10,977 nt of DNA from an uncultured Bacteroidales bacterium (lineage in GTDB: Bacteria; Bacteroidota; Bacteroidia; Bacteroidales; Bacteroidaceae), in NCBI GenBank assembly GCA_947367415.1, contig CANBEE010000074.1:1-10977 (forward strand). Direction: 5' to 3'. Under the pieces are notes generated by a model, which did no database searches, was not told the origin of the DNA, and was given only the letters and a program-made list of their open reading frames with translations. Shown in pieces: positions 1-7,155 of this stretch (the first letter of the stretch is position 1; each line of letters opens with the position of its first letter). The translations under genes were made by a program, and so were the position numbers.

Positions 1-73
1 CCAATGTACCATCTTTTCGGGTGAGGACATTGCTTCCTATCTTGACTGCTATTCTTGTATATTGATTTTGCAT
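1..73 (-). CDS. proB: Glutamate 5-kinase, N-terminal fragment (cut by window edge)
   Basis: Only the first 24 codons lie in the window; the gene runs off the left edge. The translation contains RIAVKIGSNVLTRKDG from residue 7, the characteristic N-terminal ATP-binding strand and loop of glutamate 5-kinases (amino-acid kinase fold, usual pattern R-I-V-V-K-V-G-S-N-V-L-T). The family phosphorylates L-glutamate to glutamyl-5-phosphate, the first step of proline synthesis, in the cytoplasm. The ATG at 73-71 is chosen because the conserved motif begins six residues later, as in the family. It starts 9 bases after the stop of the acyl-CoA synthetase gene, so the two are probably one transcript. The identification rests on a short but very typical motif; proA may follow outside the window, which cannot be seen. 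Confidence 0.88.
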   Translation of the reverse strand, partial: MQNQYTRIAVKIGSNVLTRKDGTL

Positions 74-82
74 TGATATTTC

Positions 83-1735
83 TTATTTATCCTTCGCACG
101 TATCTCTACACGACGAATCTTACCGCTAATGGTTTTAGGCAATTCTGCCACAAACTCTATCACACGCGGATATTTATAAGGAGCTGTCACTCGTTTCACA
201 TGGTCCTGAAGTTCCTTGATTAATTCCGGACTTTCCTTACCCTTGTAGTCTTTGGAAAGCACGATGGTAGCCTTCACCACCTGTCCGCGAATCTCGTCGG
301 GCACACCGGTGATAGCACATTCGAGCACTGCATGATGCTTCATGAGGGCACTCTCCACCTCGAACGGCCCGATACGGTAGCCCGAGGACTTTATCACATC
401 GTCCATGCGGCCAACATACCAGAAATAGCCATCCCTGTCGCGATAGGCAATGTCGCCCGTATGGTACCATCCATCGCGGTTTGCCGTTGCCGTAAGCGCT
501 GCGTCGCAATAGTACTCCTTGAAGAGGCCCAGAGGCTTGCCCTCAGCTGTGCGTATGACAATCTCGCCCTCCTCGCCGGCACCAAGCAGCTTGCCCTCGC
601 TATCCATAATCTCCACATGATATTGCGGACCGCGCACACCCATGGAACCTGGTTTAGGCTTACACCAAGGATAGGTGCCAACGGAAAGCGTCGTCTCCGT
701 CTGCCCATACCCTTCCATCAGGCGAATGCCTGTGAGGCGGTACCACTCGTCAAACACACTGGGGTTGAGTGCCTCGCCCGCCACCGTACAGTAGCGCAGA
801 CTGCTGATGTCGTAACTGGCCACATCCTCCTTGATGAGGAAACGAAATACGGTAGGTGGTGCACAGAAAGAGGTGATACGATACTTCTCTATCGTGCGCA
901 GAATGTCGGCAGGAGGGAAACGGCCTTCGTAGTCGTATACAAATACCGTAGCACCTGCTATCCACTGCCCATACAGCTTACCCCAGGCTGCCTTGCCCCA
1001 CCCCGTATCGCTCAGCGTCAAGTGCAGCGAATCTTCGCTGAGGTTGTGCCAGTACTTGCCCGTGATAATATGTCCCAACGGATAGGTGAAGTCGTGGCAC
1101 ACCATCTTGGGCTCGCCTGTGGTGCCCGAAGTGAAGTACATCAACATTGTGTCGCTGCACTCATTGCGCTCGGGAGCCACGAAAGGCGCCGCACAGGCAA
1201 TACCTTTATGGAAGTCGTTCCACCCCTCGGGGATAAATTCTCCGATGGAAACGAGTCTTTTTAGCGTCGGACAACGATGGAGAACTGCCTCTACATTGGC
1301 AATAATGTCGTTGTCGCCACAGGCTACGATAGCCTTTATGCCTGCCGCATTGCAGCGATACTCTATGTCGTGGCTACGCAGCAGATGAGTAGCAGGCACC
1401 ACGACAGCGCCCAGCTTGTGCAGAGCCAGCATGCTGAACCACCACTCGCAGCGACGTTTGAGGATGAGCATCACCACATCGCCTCGTCCGATACCGAGAC
1501 TTTGGAAGTAGGAAGCGGTACAATCGGAGTATTCTTTCAGGTCGCGGAAGGTGAACAGACGTTCCTTGCCGTCTTCGTTGGTCCATAGCAATGCGTTCTT
1601 TGTCGGATTCTCCTCGGCCCACGCATCAACAACATCGTAGGCAAAGTTGAAGTGTGCAGGCACGCACACCTGATAGTGCTCCATGAAGTCCTCGTAGGAA
1701 TTGAAGTCACATTGTTTTAGAAATCGTTCCAACAT
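83..1735 (-). CDS. AMP-forming acyl-CoA synthetase (ANL superfamily, medium-chain/ACSM-like)
   Basis: A complete 550-residue adenylate-forming enzyme, the usual length for acyl-CoA synthetases. Core motifs are in order: phosphate loop YFTSGTTGEPKM at 200-211, YGQTET at 343-348, the TGD aspartate at 426-428, hinge region GRMDDVIKSSGYRIGPFEVE at 442-461, and the C-terminal PKTISGKIRR at 533-542 with the catalytic lysine K539. Such enzymes use ATP to make an acyl-AMP and then an acyl-CoA thioester in the cytoplasm. The GWGKAAWGKLYGQW stretch at 245-258 resembles medium-chain (MACS/ACSM-type) enzymes rather than acetyl-CoA synthetase, which is about 100 residues longer. The substrate cannot be read from sequence; branched or medium-chain fatty acids and aryl acids are all possible. 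No signal peptide. A promoter-like element lies just upstream, and proB follows after 9 bases. Confidence 0.93.
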   Translation of the reverse strand: MLERFLKQCDFNSYEDFMEHYQVCVPAHFNFAYDVVDAWAEENPTKNALLWTNEDGKERLFTFRDLKEYSDCTASYFQSLGIGRGDVVMLILKRRCEWWFSMLALHKLGAVVVPATHLLRSHDIEYRCNAAGIKAIVACGDNDIIANVEAVLHRCPTLKRLVSIGEFIPEGWNDFHKGIACAAPFVAPERNECSDTMLMYFTSGTTGEPKMVCHDFTYPLGHIITGKYWHNLSEDSLHLTLSDTGWGKAAWGKLYGQWIAGATVFVYDYEGRFPPADILRTIEKYRITSFCAPPTVFRFLIKEDVASYDISSLRYCTVAGEALNPSVFDEWYRLTGIRLMEGYGQTETTLSVGTYPWCKPKPGSMGVRGPQYHVEIMDSEGKLLGAGEEGEIVIRTAEGKPLGLFKEYYCDAALTATANRDGWYHTGDIAYRDRDGYFWYVGRMDDVIKSSGYRIGPFEVESALMKHHAVLECAITGVPDEIRGQVVKATIVLSKDYKGKESPELIKELQDHVKRVTAPYKYPRVIEFVAELPKTISGKIRRVEIRAKDK

Positions 1736-1757
1736 ATTGCTTTTGCTTTTTCGGCCG

Positions 1758-1765
1758 CAAAGATA
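1758..1765 (-). promoter_or_regulatory. Candidate -7 promoter element for the acyl-CoA synthetase/proB transcript
   Basis: On the minus strand the sequence reads TATCTTTG, a perfect match to the Bacteroidetes -7 consensus TAnnTTTG, 22 bases before the ATG at 1735. A transcript starting about 7 bases further on would have a leader of roughly 15 bases. I find no TTG at the expected 19-21 bases upstream, so the -33 element is poor. The 145-base gap to the DUF2851 gene and this box suggest the synthetase has its own start rather than depending on read-through. Confidence 0.5.
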
Positions 1766-1880
1766 ATATGCTGGTAAAATAGGCTCCTATCCGTTCGTCA
1801 TCAAACGCAATACCACTGCCCACAAAACGCGTGCCGTTCGTCAAGGGGCTTAGGGGTGAATGGCGCACAATGCAGATTTA

Positions 1881-3197
1881 CTACGACTTATCTACACCAT
1901 ACTCCCTCTTCAAGAATTCGTAGCCGATACGACAACGAAGGCAGTCGCGACGATCGCAATATTGCTTCTTGAGCTGAATGAGCGCTTGGCTGTCGGCCGC
2001 ATTCTTGACAAGCAGTCCACAATCGGTCCAGGTGCGTATGATGTAATTGTTCTCGGCTTTCAGCTGTTCGAGCAGGGCGATGGCCTGTTCGCAATATCGC
2101 TCACTGTCCTTGCGGCGCCCATAGCTATAGTAGAAGGGTGCAACGGAGTTGATGAGCAGTAGCGTGACTGCCGAGTCGGTGACACGCTTCTTCATAGGTG
2201 CCGAGGGAGTGGAAGCAAACGTGTAGTGAGTGTCCCAATAGGACGATGCCTCCACACGCAGCAGCGCAGTAATGGCAGCCTTATCGGTGGCTGCAAGCAA
2301 CTTCGATACACTGATGCGACGCTCATGGTATAGACTTGCCAGCTGGGCCAACCTCACATGAGGAAAGTTTGCCGGGCGCATCCCCAGCAGGCGCCACATC
2401 GTAGCTTCCATAGGGCGCAGGCTGAACTTATGCGCAAGGAAAGCATACTCGCGCTTCAATGTCTGGAAGTAGGTGTCCTCATGCAGCGCATCGTGATAAT
2501 AGGCCGGTACGGTAGCCTCATCGAGCAAGCCTGCCTGTCCGAAGAAGAAGGCCTCCACCTGCAACAAGCTGTCGGCATGCTTGTCAACAGCACGGAAATC
2601 AATCCTTCGTGCCCACTCATCAAATGCCTCTCCATTGGTGCCGAAGCCAAAGTTGCGGGCAAGGGTGCAGAAGAGCGCATCGTCCCAATTCTTGTCGTGG
2701 ACCTCATAGCGGGCGGCAATCAGCTCGGCACGCTGGTCGAGCCGCTCATACAGGAGCGACGACATCCAGCTATGTACGGTCAGGCTGCTCAGCTCGGGGA
2801 TAATGCGATAGCACGGAGGATAGCGGTCGGCATCGAGCAACTCACGATAGTTGTCGACAATATGTTGTGGCACCTGCAACACCATCTGTGGGATGGGTGT
2901 GCTGTCCGTGCGCATCACCTCGCGGTCGGCCGTAGCAACCACATGCAGCACCACCGAGTCGTACCGTTTGTCAGTATCGTGGCCGTGAAGGTACCAGTCC
3001 GAAGCGTTCACATGAATCTCCACATTGCCCACCCATAGTGTGCCGTCAATCTTCACCTTGGCATTGAAGAAGTCGGGACCATCATTACGATTTTCCATAC
3101 CGGGGTCAATGACCTCTACATGCCGCCCGTCCGTCGTGGTGAGCGGAGTGAGCGGAAAGAGACGGTGCTTCCAAGTGTAGTGAAGAAGTGATTCCAT
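1881..3197 (-). CDS. DUF2851 family protein of unknown function
   Basis: A complete 438-residue protein recognised as DUF2851, a family common in Bacteroidetes with no established function. The N-terminus MESLLHYTWKHRLF is typical and fixes the start. The conserved block follows: PG at 32-33, NDGPDFFNA at 38-46, GNVEIH at 57-62, SDW at 66-68, HGHD at 71-74 and VVLHVV at 82-87. The middle has the family's FFFGQAGLL segment, and the C-terminus has a cysteine cluster C-x4-C-x2-C (about C414, C419, C422) followed by IGYEFLKREYG. No signal peptide or membrane segment, so it is probably cytoplasmic. The gene follows the tRNA-dihydrouridine synthase by 97 bases on the same strand. By inference only, the PD...ExH arrangement (P41-D42, E60-x-H62) recalls a diverged PD-(D/E)xK nuclease core. 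Confidence 0.9.
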   Translation of the reverse strand: MESLLHYTWKHRLFPLTPLTTTDGRHVEVIDPGMENRNDGPDFFNAKVKIDGTLWVGNVEIHVNASDWYLHGHDTDKRYDSVVLHVVATADREVMRTDSTPIPQMVLQVPQHIVDNYRELLDADRYPPCYRIIPELSSLTVHSWMSSLLYERLDQRAELIAARYEVHDKNWDDALFCTLARNFGFGTNGEAFDEWARRIDFRAVDKHADSLLQVEAFFFGQAGLLDEATVPAYYHDALHEDTYFQTLKREYAFLAHKFSLRPMEATMWRLLGMRPANFPHVRLAQLASLYHERRISVSKLLAATDKAAITALLRVEASSYWDTHYTFASTPSAPMKKRVTDSAVTLLLINSVAPFYYSYGRRKDSERYCEQAIALLEQLKAENNYIIRTWTDCGLLVKNAADSQALIQLKKQYCDRRDCLRCRIGYEFLKREYGVDKS

Positions 3198-3200
3198 GAT

Positions 3201-3298
3201 ATAATTTACAATTTAATGATTTACAATTCTACAATTTGTATATACGATTCTCCTTAGTGGATTAAATAGTAAATAGTCATTGTGAAATTGTAAATTAT
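3201..3298. repeat. AT-rich intergenic element with 14-base terminal inverted repeats
   Basis: The bases ATAATTTACAATTT at 3201-3214 are the exact reverse complement of 3285-3298, so almost the whole gap between the dus and DUF2851 genes is bounded by a perfect 14-base inverted repeat. Inside the left part the core TACAATT recurs at 3207-3213, 3222-3228 and 3230-3236. The right arm includes the TAA stop codon of the dus gene (3295-3297). The overall form is like a tiny MITE-like or REP-like element, but there is no clear target-site duplication and no coding capacity. The AT-richness means a chance origin cannot be excluded. Confidence 0.5.
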
Positions 3299-4275
3299 GA
3301 ATACTGTTGCTTTATCTGCTCAAATATCTCAAACAGCTCCTCTACGGTCTCGGCCCGCAACATGGCGATACGCAGCTGCTTGAAGTCGGGAAGTCCCTTG
3401 AAGAGCGGTGTGGCAGCCAAGTGGCGACGTATGTGCAATATGCCGCGTCGTTCGTCGAGTCGGGCTACGCTCTGCTTCACCTGATCACGTAGGATATCCA
3501 TACGCTCATCGAAGGTCAGAGGCGGCAAATGCTCACCTGTCTCCAGATAGTGCTTCACCTCACGGAATATCCAGGGGCGACCAAAGCTGGCACGCCCTAT
3601 CATCACGGCATCCACGCCGTAGCGGTCGAAACATTCCTTGGCTCTCTCGGGAGTGGTGATGTCGCCATTACCAATAATAGGTATATGCATGCGCGGATTG
3701 TTCCTCACCTCACCGATGAGTGTCCAGTCGGCCTCTCCCGTATACATCTGAGCACGGGTGCGGCCATGGATGGTGAGTGCCTTGATGCCGCAGTCCTGCA
3801 GCTGCTCGGCCAGGTCGACGATGATTTTGGAGCTCTCGTCCCATCCGAGGCGGGTCTTCACGGTGACGGGAGTCTTCACGGCGTTAACTACTGAGCGTAC
3901 GATGTCGAGCATAAGCGGCACATTCTGCAGCATGCCGGCTCCCGCTCCCTTGCCAGCCACGCGCTTCACGGGGCAGCCGAAGTTGAGGTCTATGATGTCG
4001 GGCTTCACCGTCTCCACGATGCGTGCCGCCTCGGTCATCGAGTCCACGTCGCGTCCATAAATCTGTATGGCCACGGGGCGCTCCTCATCGCTGATAGTGA
4101 GCTTCTGCATCGACTTGTTCACCTGACGGATGAGTGCATCGCTCGACACGAATTCCGTATACACAAGGTCTGCACCAAACTCCTTGCACATCAGGCGGAA
4201 TCCCTGGTCGGTGACATCCTCCATCGGTGCCAACAGCACCGGATACTTTCCTAATTCAATATTATCAATCTTCAT
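3295..4275 (-). CDS. dusB: tRNA-dihydrouridine synthase (DusB-like)
   Basis: A complete 326-residue flavoenzyme of the Dus family, which reduces specific uridines in the D-loop of tRNA to dihydrouridine using FMN and NADPH. Residues 12-50 carry the hallmark LLAPMEDVTDQGFR segment and the YTEFVSSDAL motif. The catalytic cysteine is C101 in DLNFGCPVKRVAGKGAGAG. FMN-phosphate and substrate contacts are expected at K140 (VTVKTRLGW), H170 (IHGRTR), the NGD at 203-205 and the GRASFGRPWIF stretch from 227. The length and the C-terminal helical region (about 255-326) agree with DusB. Assignment to the B subfamily rather than another bacterial Dus is likely but not proved. The start ATG gives the standard short N-terminus before the TIM barrel. 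It lies 31 bases after the MATE gene, consistent with co-transcription. Confidence 0.93.
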   Translation of the reverse strand: MKIDNIELGKYPVLLAPMEDVTDQGFRLMCKEFGADLVYTEFVSSDALIRQVNKSMQKLTISDEERPVAIQIYGRDVDSMTEAARIVETVKPDIIDLNFGCPVKRVAGKGAGAGMLQNVPLMLDIVRSVVNAVKTPVTVKTRLGWDESSKIIVDLAEQLQDCGIKALTIHGRTRAQMYTGEADWTLIGEVRNNPRMHIPIIGNGDITTPERAKECFDRYGVDAVMIGRASFGRPWIFREVKHYLETGEHLPPLTFDERMDILRDQVKQSVARLDERRGILHIRRHLAATPLFKGLPDFKQLRIAMLRAETVEELFEIFEQIKQQYS

Positions 4276-4306
4276 CGGAGTGTAAAATTACTGCTTTTTT
4301 CTGATT

Positions 4307-5665
4307 TTACGAAACCATGCGCCTCTTGCGTCGTGCATACCGTATGAAAACAAAGAGAACGATGCATACGGTGGTGAGTCCCTCAGCCACAGGAATGGCA
4401 AGCCAGGCACCCGGTACGCCCCAGGCAAGAGGAAGCACAGCAAAGCAGAGTATAAGGAAGATATAGCCACGCAGGGCAGTGAACACGGTGGCCCAAGCGC
4501 CGCGCTTGATACTCTGGAAGTAGCCTATCATGGTGACGTTGACGGCAAGGAAGAGCAGGTCAATGGCGAAGAGGGGCATACCCTTGACGGCAAGGGCATG
4601 GGTGGTGGGGTCGTCCTTCACGAAGAGGCTCACCAGCGGGTCAGTGAGGAAAATGATGAGGGTGGTCATCACCACGCTGCACACGATAGCCACGACAAGC
4701 ACCAGACGCAGGGTATGGCGCACACGCTCCCAGCGGCGGGCACCATAGTCGTAGCTGATGATAGGCTGGGCCGACTGGGCAATGGCATTATTAATCATAA
4801 AGAAGAGCGGACTGCAGTAGCAAGCTATGCTGTAGGCAGCCACGCCGCTCTCGCCGAGCAGGCAACCGAAGACATAGTTGCCCAGCACGAGCATAAGTGA
4901 GATAGCTACCTCGCCAAGGAAGCCGGAGAGGCCCAACTTTACCTGCTGCCACGTCGTCTGCAGCCATCGCGTACCCCAACCAAAAGCGGCTCTCAGGCTA
5001 CAGAGCTGGATGCGCTTGGTAAAGAAGATCAGGTAGCCCATGATGAGCAGAGCGCCCACGAGGCAACTGAGCGATGAGGCGATGGCAGCTCCCATGATAC
5101 CCATATCAAGGGGATAGATGAAGATGTAGTCGAGCACGATGTTGAGACCGGCACCGATAATCTCGCACCACATGGCAAACTTGGGCGCTCCGTCGAGGCG
5201 AACATAGAACATGCCGGCAAACAGCACGCAGCTGGCAGGCATACCCACCGTCACCCACAGCATATACTCCTTGACGAGAGGAAGCAGGCGGTCGGTGCTA
5301 CCGAAGAGATAGGCCATCGTGTCGAGGTTGAGCAGGATGACAGCCGAGAGCAGAGTGACGACGGCCACTGCCACGAGCAGCGAAGTGGTAATCTCGCGAT
5401 TGGCTTCCTTCGTCTTACCCTGTGCCAATGAGATGGAGGCACGCACCGAAGCCCCTATACCAAACATCAGGGCAATGCCCGTGACGAGCATAAACACCGG
5501 TGCTGCTATGTTGATGGCAGCCAAGGCATCGCTACCCACACGCTGCCCTACGAACATGCCGTCGGTAATGTTCATCACCGAGCCGGAGAACATACCCAGC
5601 AGCGTGGGGAAGAACATCTTCGTGAATAGTCGCCCGGGCGACATATGGTCAAAGTCAAGGGGCAT
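4307..5665 (-). CDS. MATE-family multidrug/toxin efflux transporter
   Basis: A complete 452-residue inner-membrane protein with about 12 hydrophobic segments arranged as two six-helix halves (roughly 15-215 and 240-445), the architecture of MATE proton- or sodium-driven antiporters. Family signatures are visible: NITDGMFVG at 32-40, the R-L-D-G-A-P segment at 156-161, NIVLDYIFI at 175-183, and QPIISYDYGA at 300-309, which closes the first part of the second half. The C-terminus is basic (RYARRKRRM), consistent with a cytoplasmic end. Such proteins export cationic drugs, dyes or metabolites; the substrate here is unknown. The second half is close to what is normal, with no sign of truncation. 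It lies 71 bases downstream of the hydrolase gene and 31 bases upstream of the dus gene on the same strand. Confidence 0.92.
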   Translation of the reverse strand: MPLDFDHMSPGRLFTKMFFPTLLGMFSGSVMNITDGMFVGQRVGSDALAAINIAAPVFMLVTGIALMFGIGASVRASISLAQGKTKEANREITTSLLVAVAVVTLLSAVILLNLDTMAYLFGSTDRLLPLVKEYMLWVTVGMPASCVLFAGMFYVRLDGAPKFAMWCEIIGAGLNIVLDYIFIYPLDMGIMGAAIASSLSCLVGALLIMGYLIFFTKRIQLCSLRAAFGWGTRWLQTTWQQVKLGLSGFLGEVAISLMLVLGNYVFGCLLGESGVAAYSIACYCSPLFFMINNAIAQSAQPIISYDYGARRWERVRHTLRLVLVVAIVCSVVMTTLIIFLTDPLVSLFVKDDPTTHALAVKGMPLFAIDLLFLAVNVTMIGYFQSIKRGAWATVFTALRGYIFLILCFAVLPLAWGVPGAWLAIPVAEGLTTVCIVLFVFIRYARRKRRMVS

Positions 5666-5675
5666 GCTTTTATAA

Positions 5676-5696
5676 TTATGAGTTATGAATTATGAA
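5676..5696. repeat. Three tandem copies of the heptamer TTATGAR
   Basis: TTATGAG at 5676-5682 is followed directly by TTATGAA at 5683-5689 and 5690-5696, an exact 7-base period in the 71-base gap between the hydrolase and MATE genes. On the coding strand it reads TTCATAA repeats shortly before the MATE start codon. It is short and AT-rich; slipped-strand copy-number change would alter the spacing in the MATE leader, but no function is shown. Confidence 0.6.
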
Positions 5697-5736
5697 TACT
5701 TACGCAAACGAGCAAGGTGCATTCATCTTTCATTTT

Positions 5737-7077
5737 CTACAACTCCACCTCAATACCCGCAGCATATAGGCGCTCGGGGTCAAAGAAGGTGGCGCAGCTA
5801 TTCACCAAATGCTTCATATCGGGACGCACCTTGCCACGATACACCTGCTTCCCGTTGACAATGAGGGTGACTTTTTGGTCAAAATTGACCATTTCATCGG
5901 ACAAATAGAGTGTAAAGGCTCCTTCCGTGACAGGAGTGTAGTGCTTGGTGTGCTTGATGGGGATGTTCCATCGTGGTTCACGCTGAGTAACCTCGTAGTT
6001 GACACGGTCAATGGTGAGGCGGATGGTGTTGCCCTCGACGGTCATCTCGTAGCGGGTGCGCTCATTGCCGCCAATGGTGTCGCGCTCATGCACGGCAATG
6101 TTATAGAAGCCACGGCGATAGATGCCATCCATAGGATAGTCCTCCCAAACGAAGTGGCGGGGATGGAGAACGCGGGTAAAGTGGCTGAGCCAAGGTGTCG
6201 TCGGCGAGTAGTCGATGCCGTGTCCGCGTCCGGGGATGAGTTCTATATGATGGCGATACTCGTCGGGGTAGCAGCGCTGCAGGCTATCAAAAAGTTCGTG
6301 TGTGCGGGCAGTGAGCAGGTCGCGGGCAAACATGAAGTCATTGGCTCCCGTACGCAACGAGAAACCTATGTGGCCGCAGTTCTCGGCCGGAGCATCGAAG
6401 GGAATCTCACCACCAGCCATGGGACCTGCCGCTGCGAGATAGTCGGCATAGAATGAGGCCAGACGCTGACTGCCGTAGCCTCCCTCGGAGATGCCGAAGA
6501 GGTATACCCTGTTGGCATCGACCTCGCCACTGACGAAGGACTGGCGCAACAATCGCTCCCAGGCAAACTGCTTGGCACGTTGCCACCAGCGGTAGTAGCT
6601 GCCCTCGTTGGGTATCTGAGGTATGAAGTAGAGCGAAGGAGCATCTTCGAAGCGTGAGCAGAGGATATAGCCTGTGCCCCACTCATGCGTCTTCGGCCCC
6701 GAGCCATGTATATATAGGTATAGCGGCCACCCATTCTCAGGCTTGTCGCCCTTGGTGCCGAAGTAGTAAGGCATGGTAGCATTGGGCTCCAGTTCTGCGG
6801 GCAGCGGCCACAGCAGCGTATCGGTGCAGAGGGGGTGTGGTGAAGGGAGTTTGTCCTCCTCGAAGGCACGATTGGCCTCGCACCAGGCATTCCATACAGC
6901 AGTACGACTGTCGGGGACAGCATCCCAGCCTATACGATGGCTGTGGGCATAGGCCGTAGAGGGTTCCTGTAGATGAGCAGCAAAGTGTTGCTCCATGGTG
7001 GCTGTGTCGGCCATCTTTCCTGAAGGAGAGAAGCAACTCGTAAGAAGAGTTGCACACAAGATGCTTTTTACTTTCAT
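5737..7077 (-). CDS. Exported alpha/beta hydrolase, putative lipoprotein (esterase/peptidase-like)
   Basis: A complete 446-residue protein. The N-terminus is a short basic and hydrophobic leader ending in LLTSC, so C15 fits a lipobox and the protein is probably lipid-anchored in the envelope; the residues after the cysteine lack the acidic run linked to surface export in Bacteroidetes, so the periplasmic face is as likely. The hydrolase domain spans roughly 100-305: HGSG at 124-127 (oxyanion-hole type), nucleophile S197 in GISEGG at 195-200, GANDF at 244-248 as a possible source of the acid, and H286 in GRGHGID as the likely catalytic histidine. This layout resembles secreted polyhydroxybutyrate-depolymerase/feruloyl-esterase-like and 'predicted peptidase' families. 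Residues about 315-446 look beta-rich, with a possible accessory domain. The substrate is unknown. It has its own promoter candidate and leads the minus-strand cluster. Confidence 0.82.
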   Translation of the reverse strand: MKVKSILCATLLTSCFSPSGKMADTATMEQHFAAHLQEPSTAYAHSHRIGWDAVPDSRTAVWNAWCEANRAFEEDKLPSPHPLCTDTLLWPLPAELEPNATMPYYFGTKGDKPENGWPLYLYIHGSGPKTHEWGTGYILCSRFEDAPSLYFIPQIPNEGSYYRWWQRAKQFAWERLLRQSFVSGEVDANRVYLFGISEGGYGSQRLASFYADYLAAAGPMAGGEIPFDAPAENCGHIGFSLRTGANDFMFARDLLTARTHELFDSLQRCYPDEYRHHIELIPGRGHGIDYSPTTPWLSHFTRVLHPRHFVWEDYPMDGIYRRGFYNIAVHERDTIGGNERTRYEMTVEGNTIRLTIDRVNYEVTQREPRWNIPIKHTKHYTPVTEGAFTLYLSDEMVNFDQKVTLIVNGKQVYRGKVRPDMKHLVNSCATFFDPERLYAAGIEVEL

Positions 7078-7094
7078 GATTGAGAAAAATCTGT

Positions 7095-7102
7095 TATCTT
7101 CG
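7095..7102 (+). promoter_or_regulatory. Possible -7 promoter element of bcp
   Basis: TATCTTCG on the plus strand differs at one position from TAnnTTTG and lies 53 bases upstream of the bcp start. A TTG at 7080-7082 is only 12 bases upstream, too close for the usual 19-21 spacing, so the assignment is weak. An A-rich AAAAGAAG stretch at 7143-7150 may serve for ribosome loading. Confidence 0.3.
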
Positions 7103-7114
7103 CGTTTTAGTATG

Positions 7115-7146
7115 CGAAAGTACGAAAAAACTTATTAACCACAAAA
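7115..7146 (-). promoter_or_regulatory. Candidate promoter of the hydrolase gene
   Basis: On the minus strand TTTTG (7142-7146) is followed after exactly 19 bases by TACTTTCG (7115-7122). This matches the Bacteroidetes promoter layout (TTTG near -33, TAnnTTTG near -7) with one mismatch in the -7 element. The inferred leader to the ATG at 7077 is about 30 bases. The -33 element lies only 10 bases from the divergent bcp start codon, so the two genes share control DNA. Confidence 0.5.
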
Positions 7147-7155
7147 GAAGAACGT

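Noticed and set aside
332..1264. 310-codon open frame on the plus strand opposite the acyl-CoA synthetase gene
   Set aside because: It lies wholly inside a gene with a full set of ANL-superfamily motifs. The translation has no recognisable family, and long antisense frames are expected in coding DNA of this base composition.
2358..3038. 226-codon open frame on the plus strand opposite the DUF2851 gene
   Set aside because: The opposite strand encodes a clear family member through the same region, and the frame shows no domain, signal peptide or control signal.
5809..6456. 215-codon open frame on the plus strand opposite the hydrolase gene
   Set aside because: It overlaps the hydrolase catalytic motifs on the other strand and has no recognisable features of its own.
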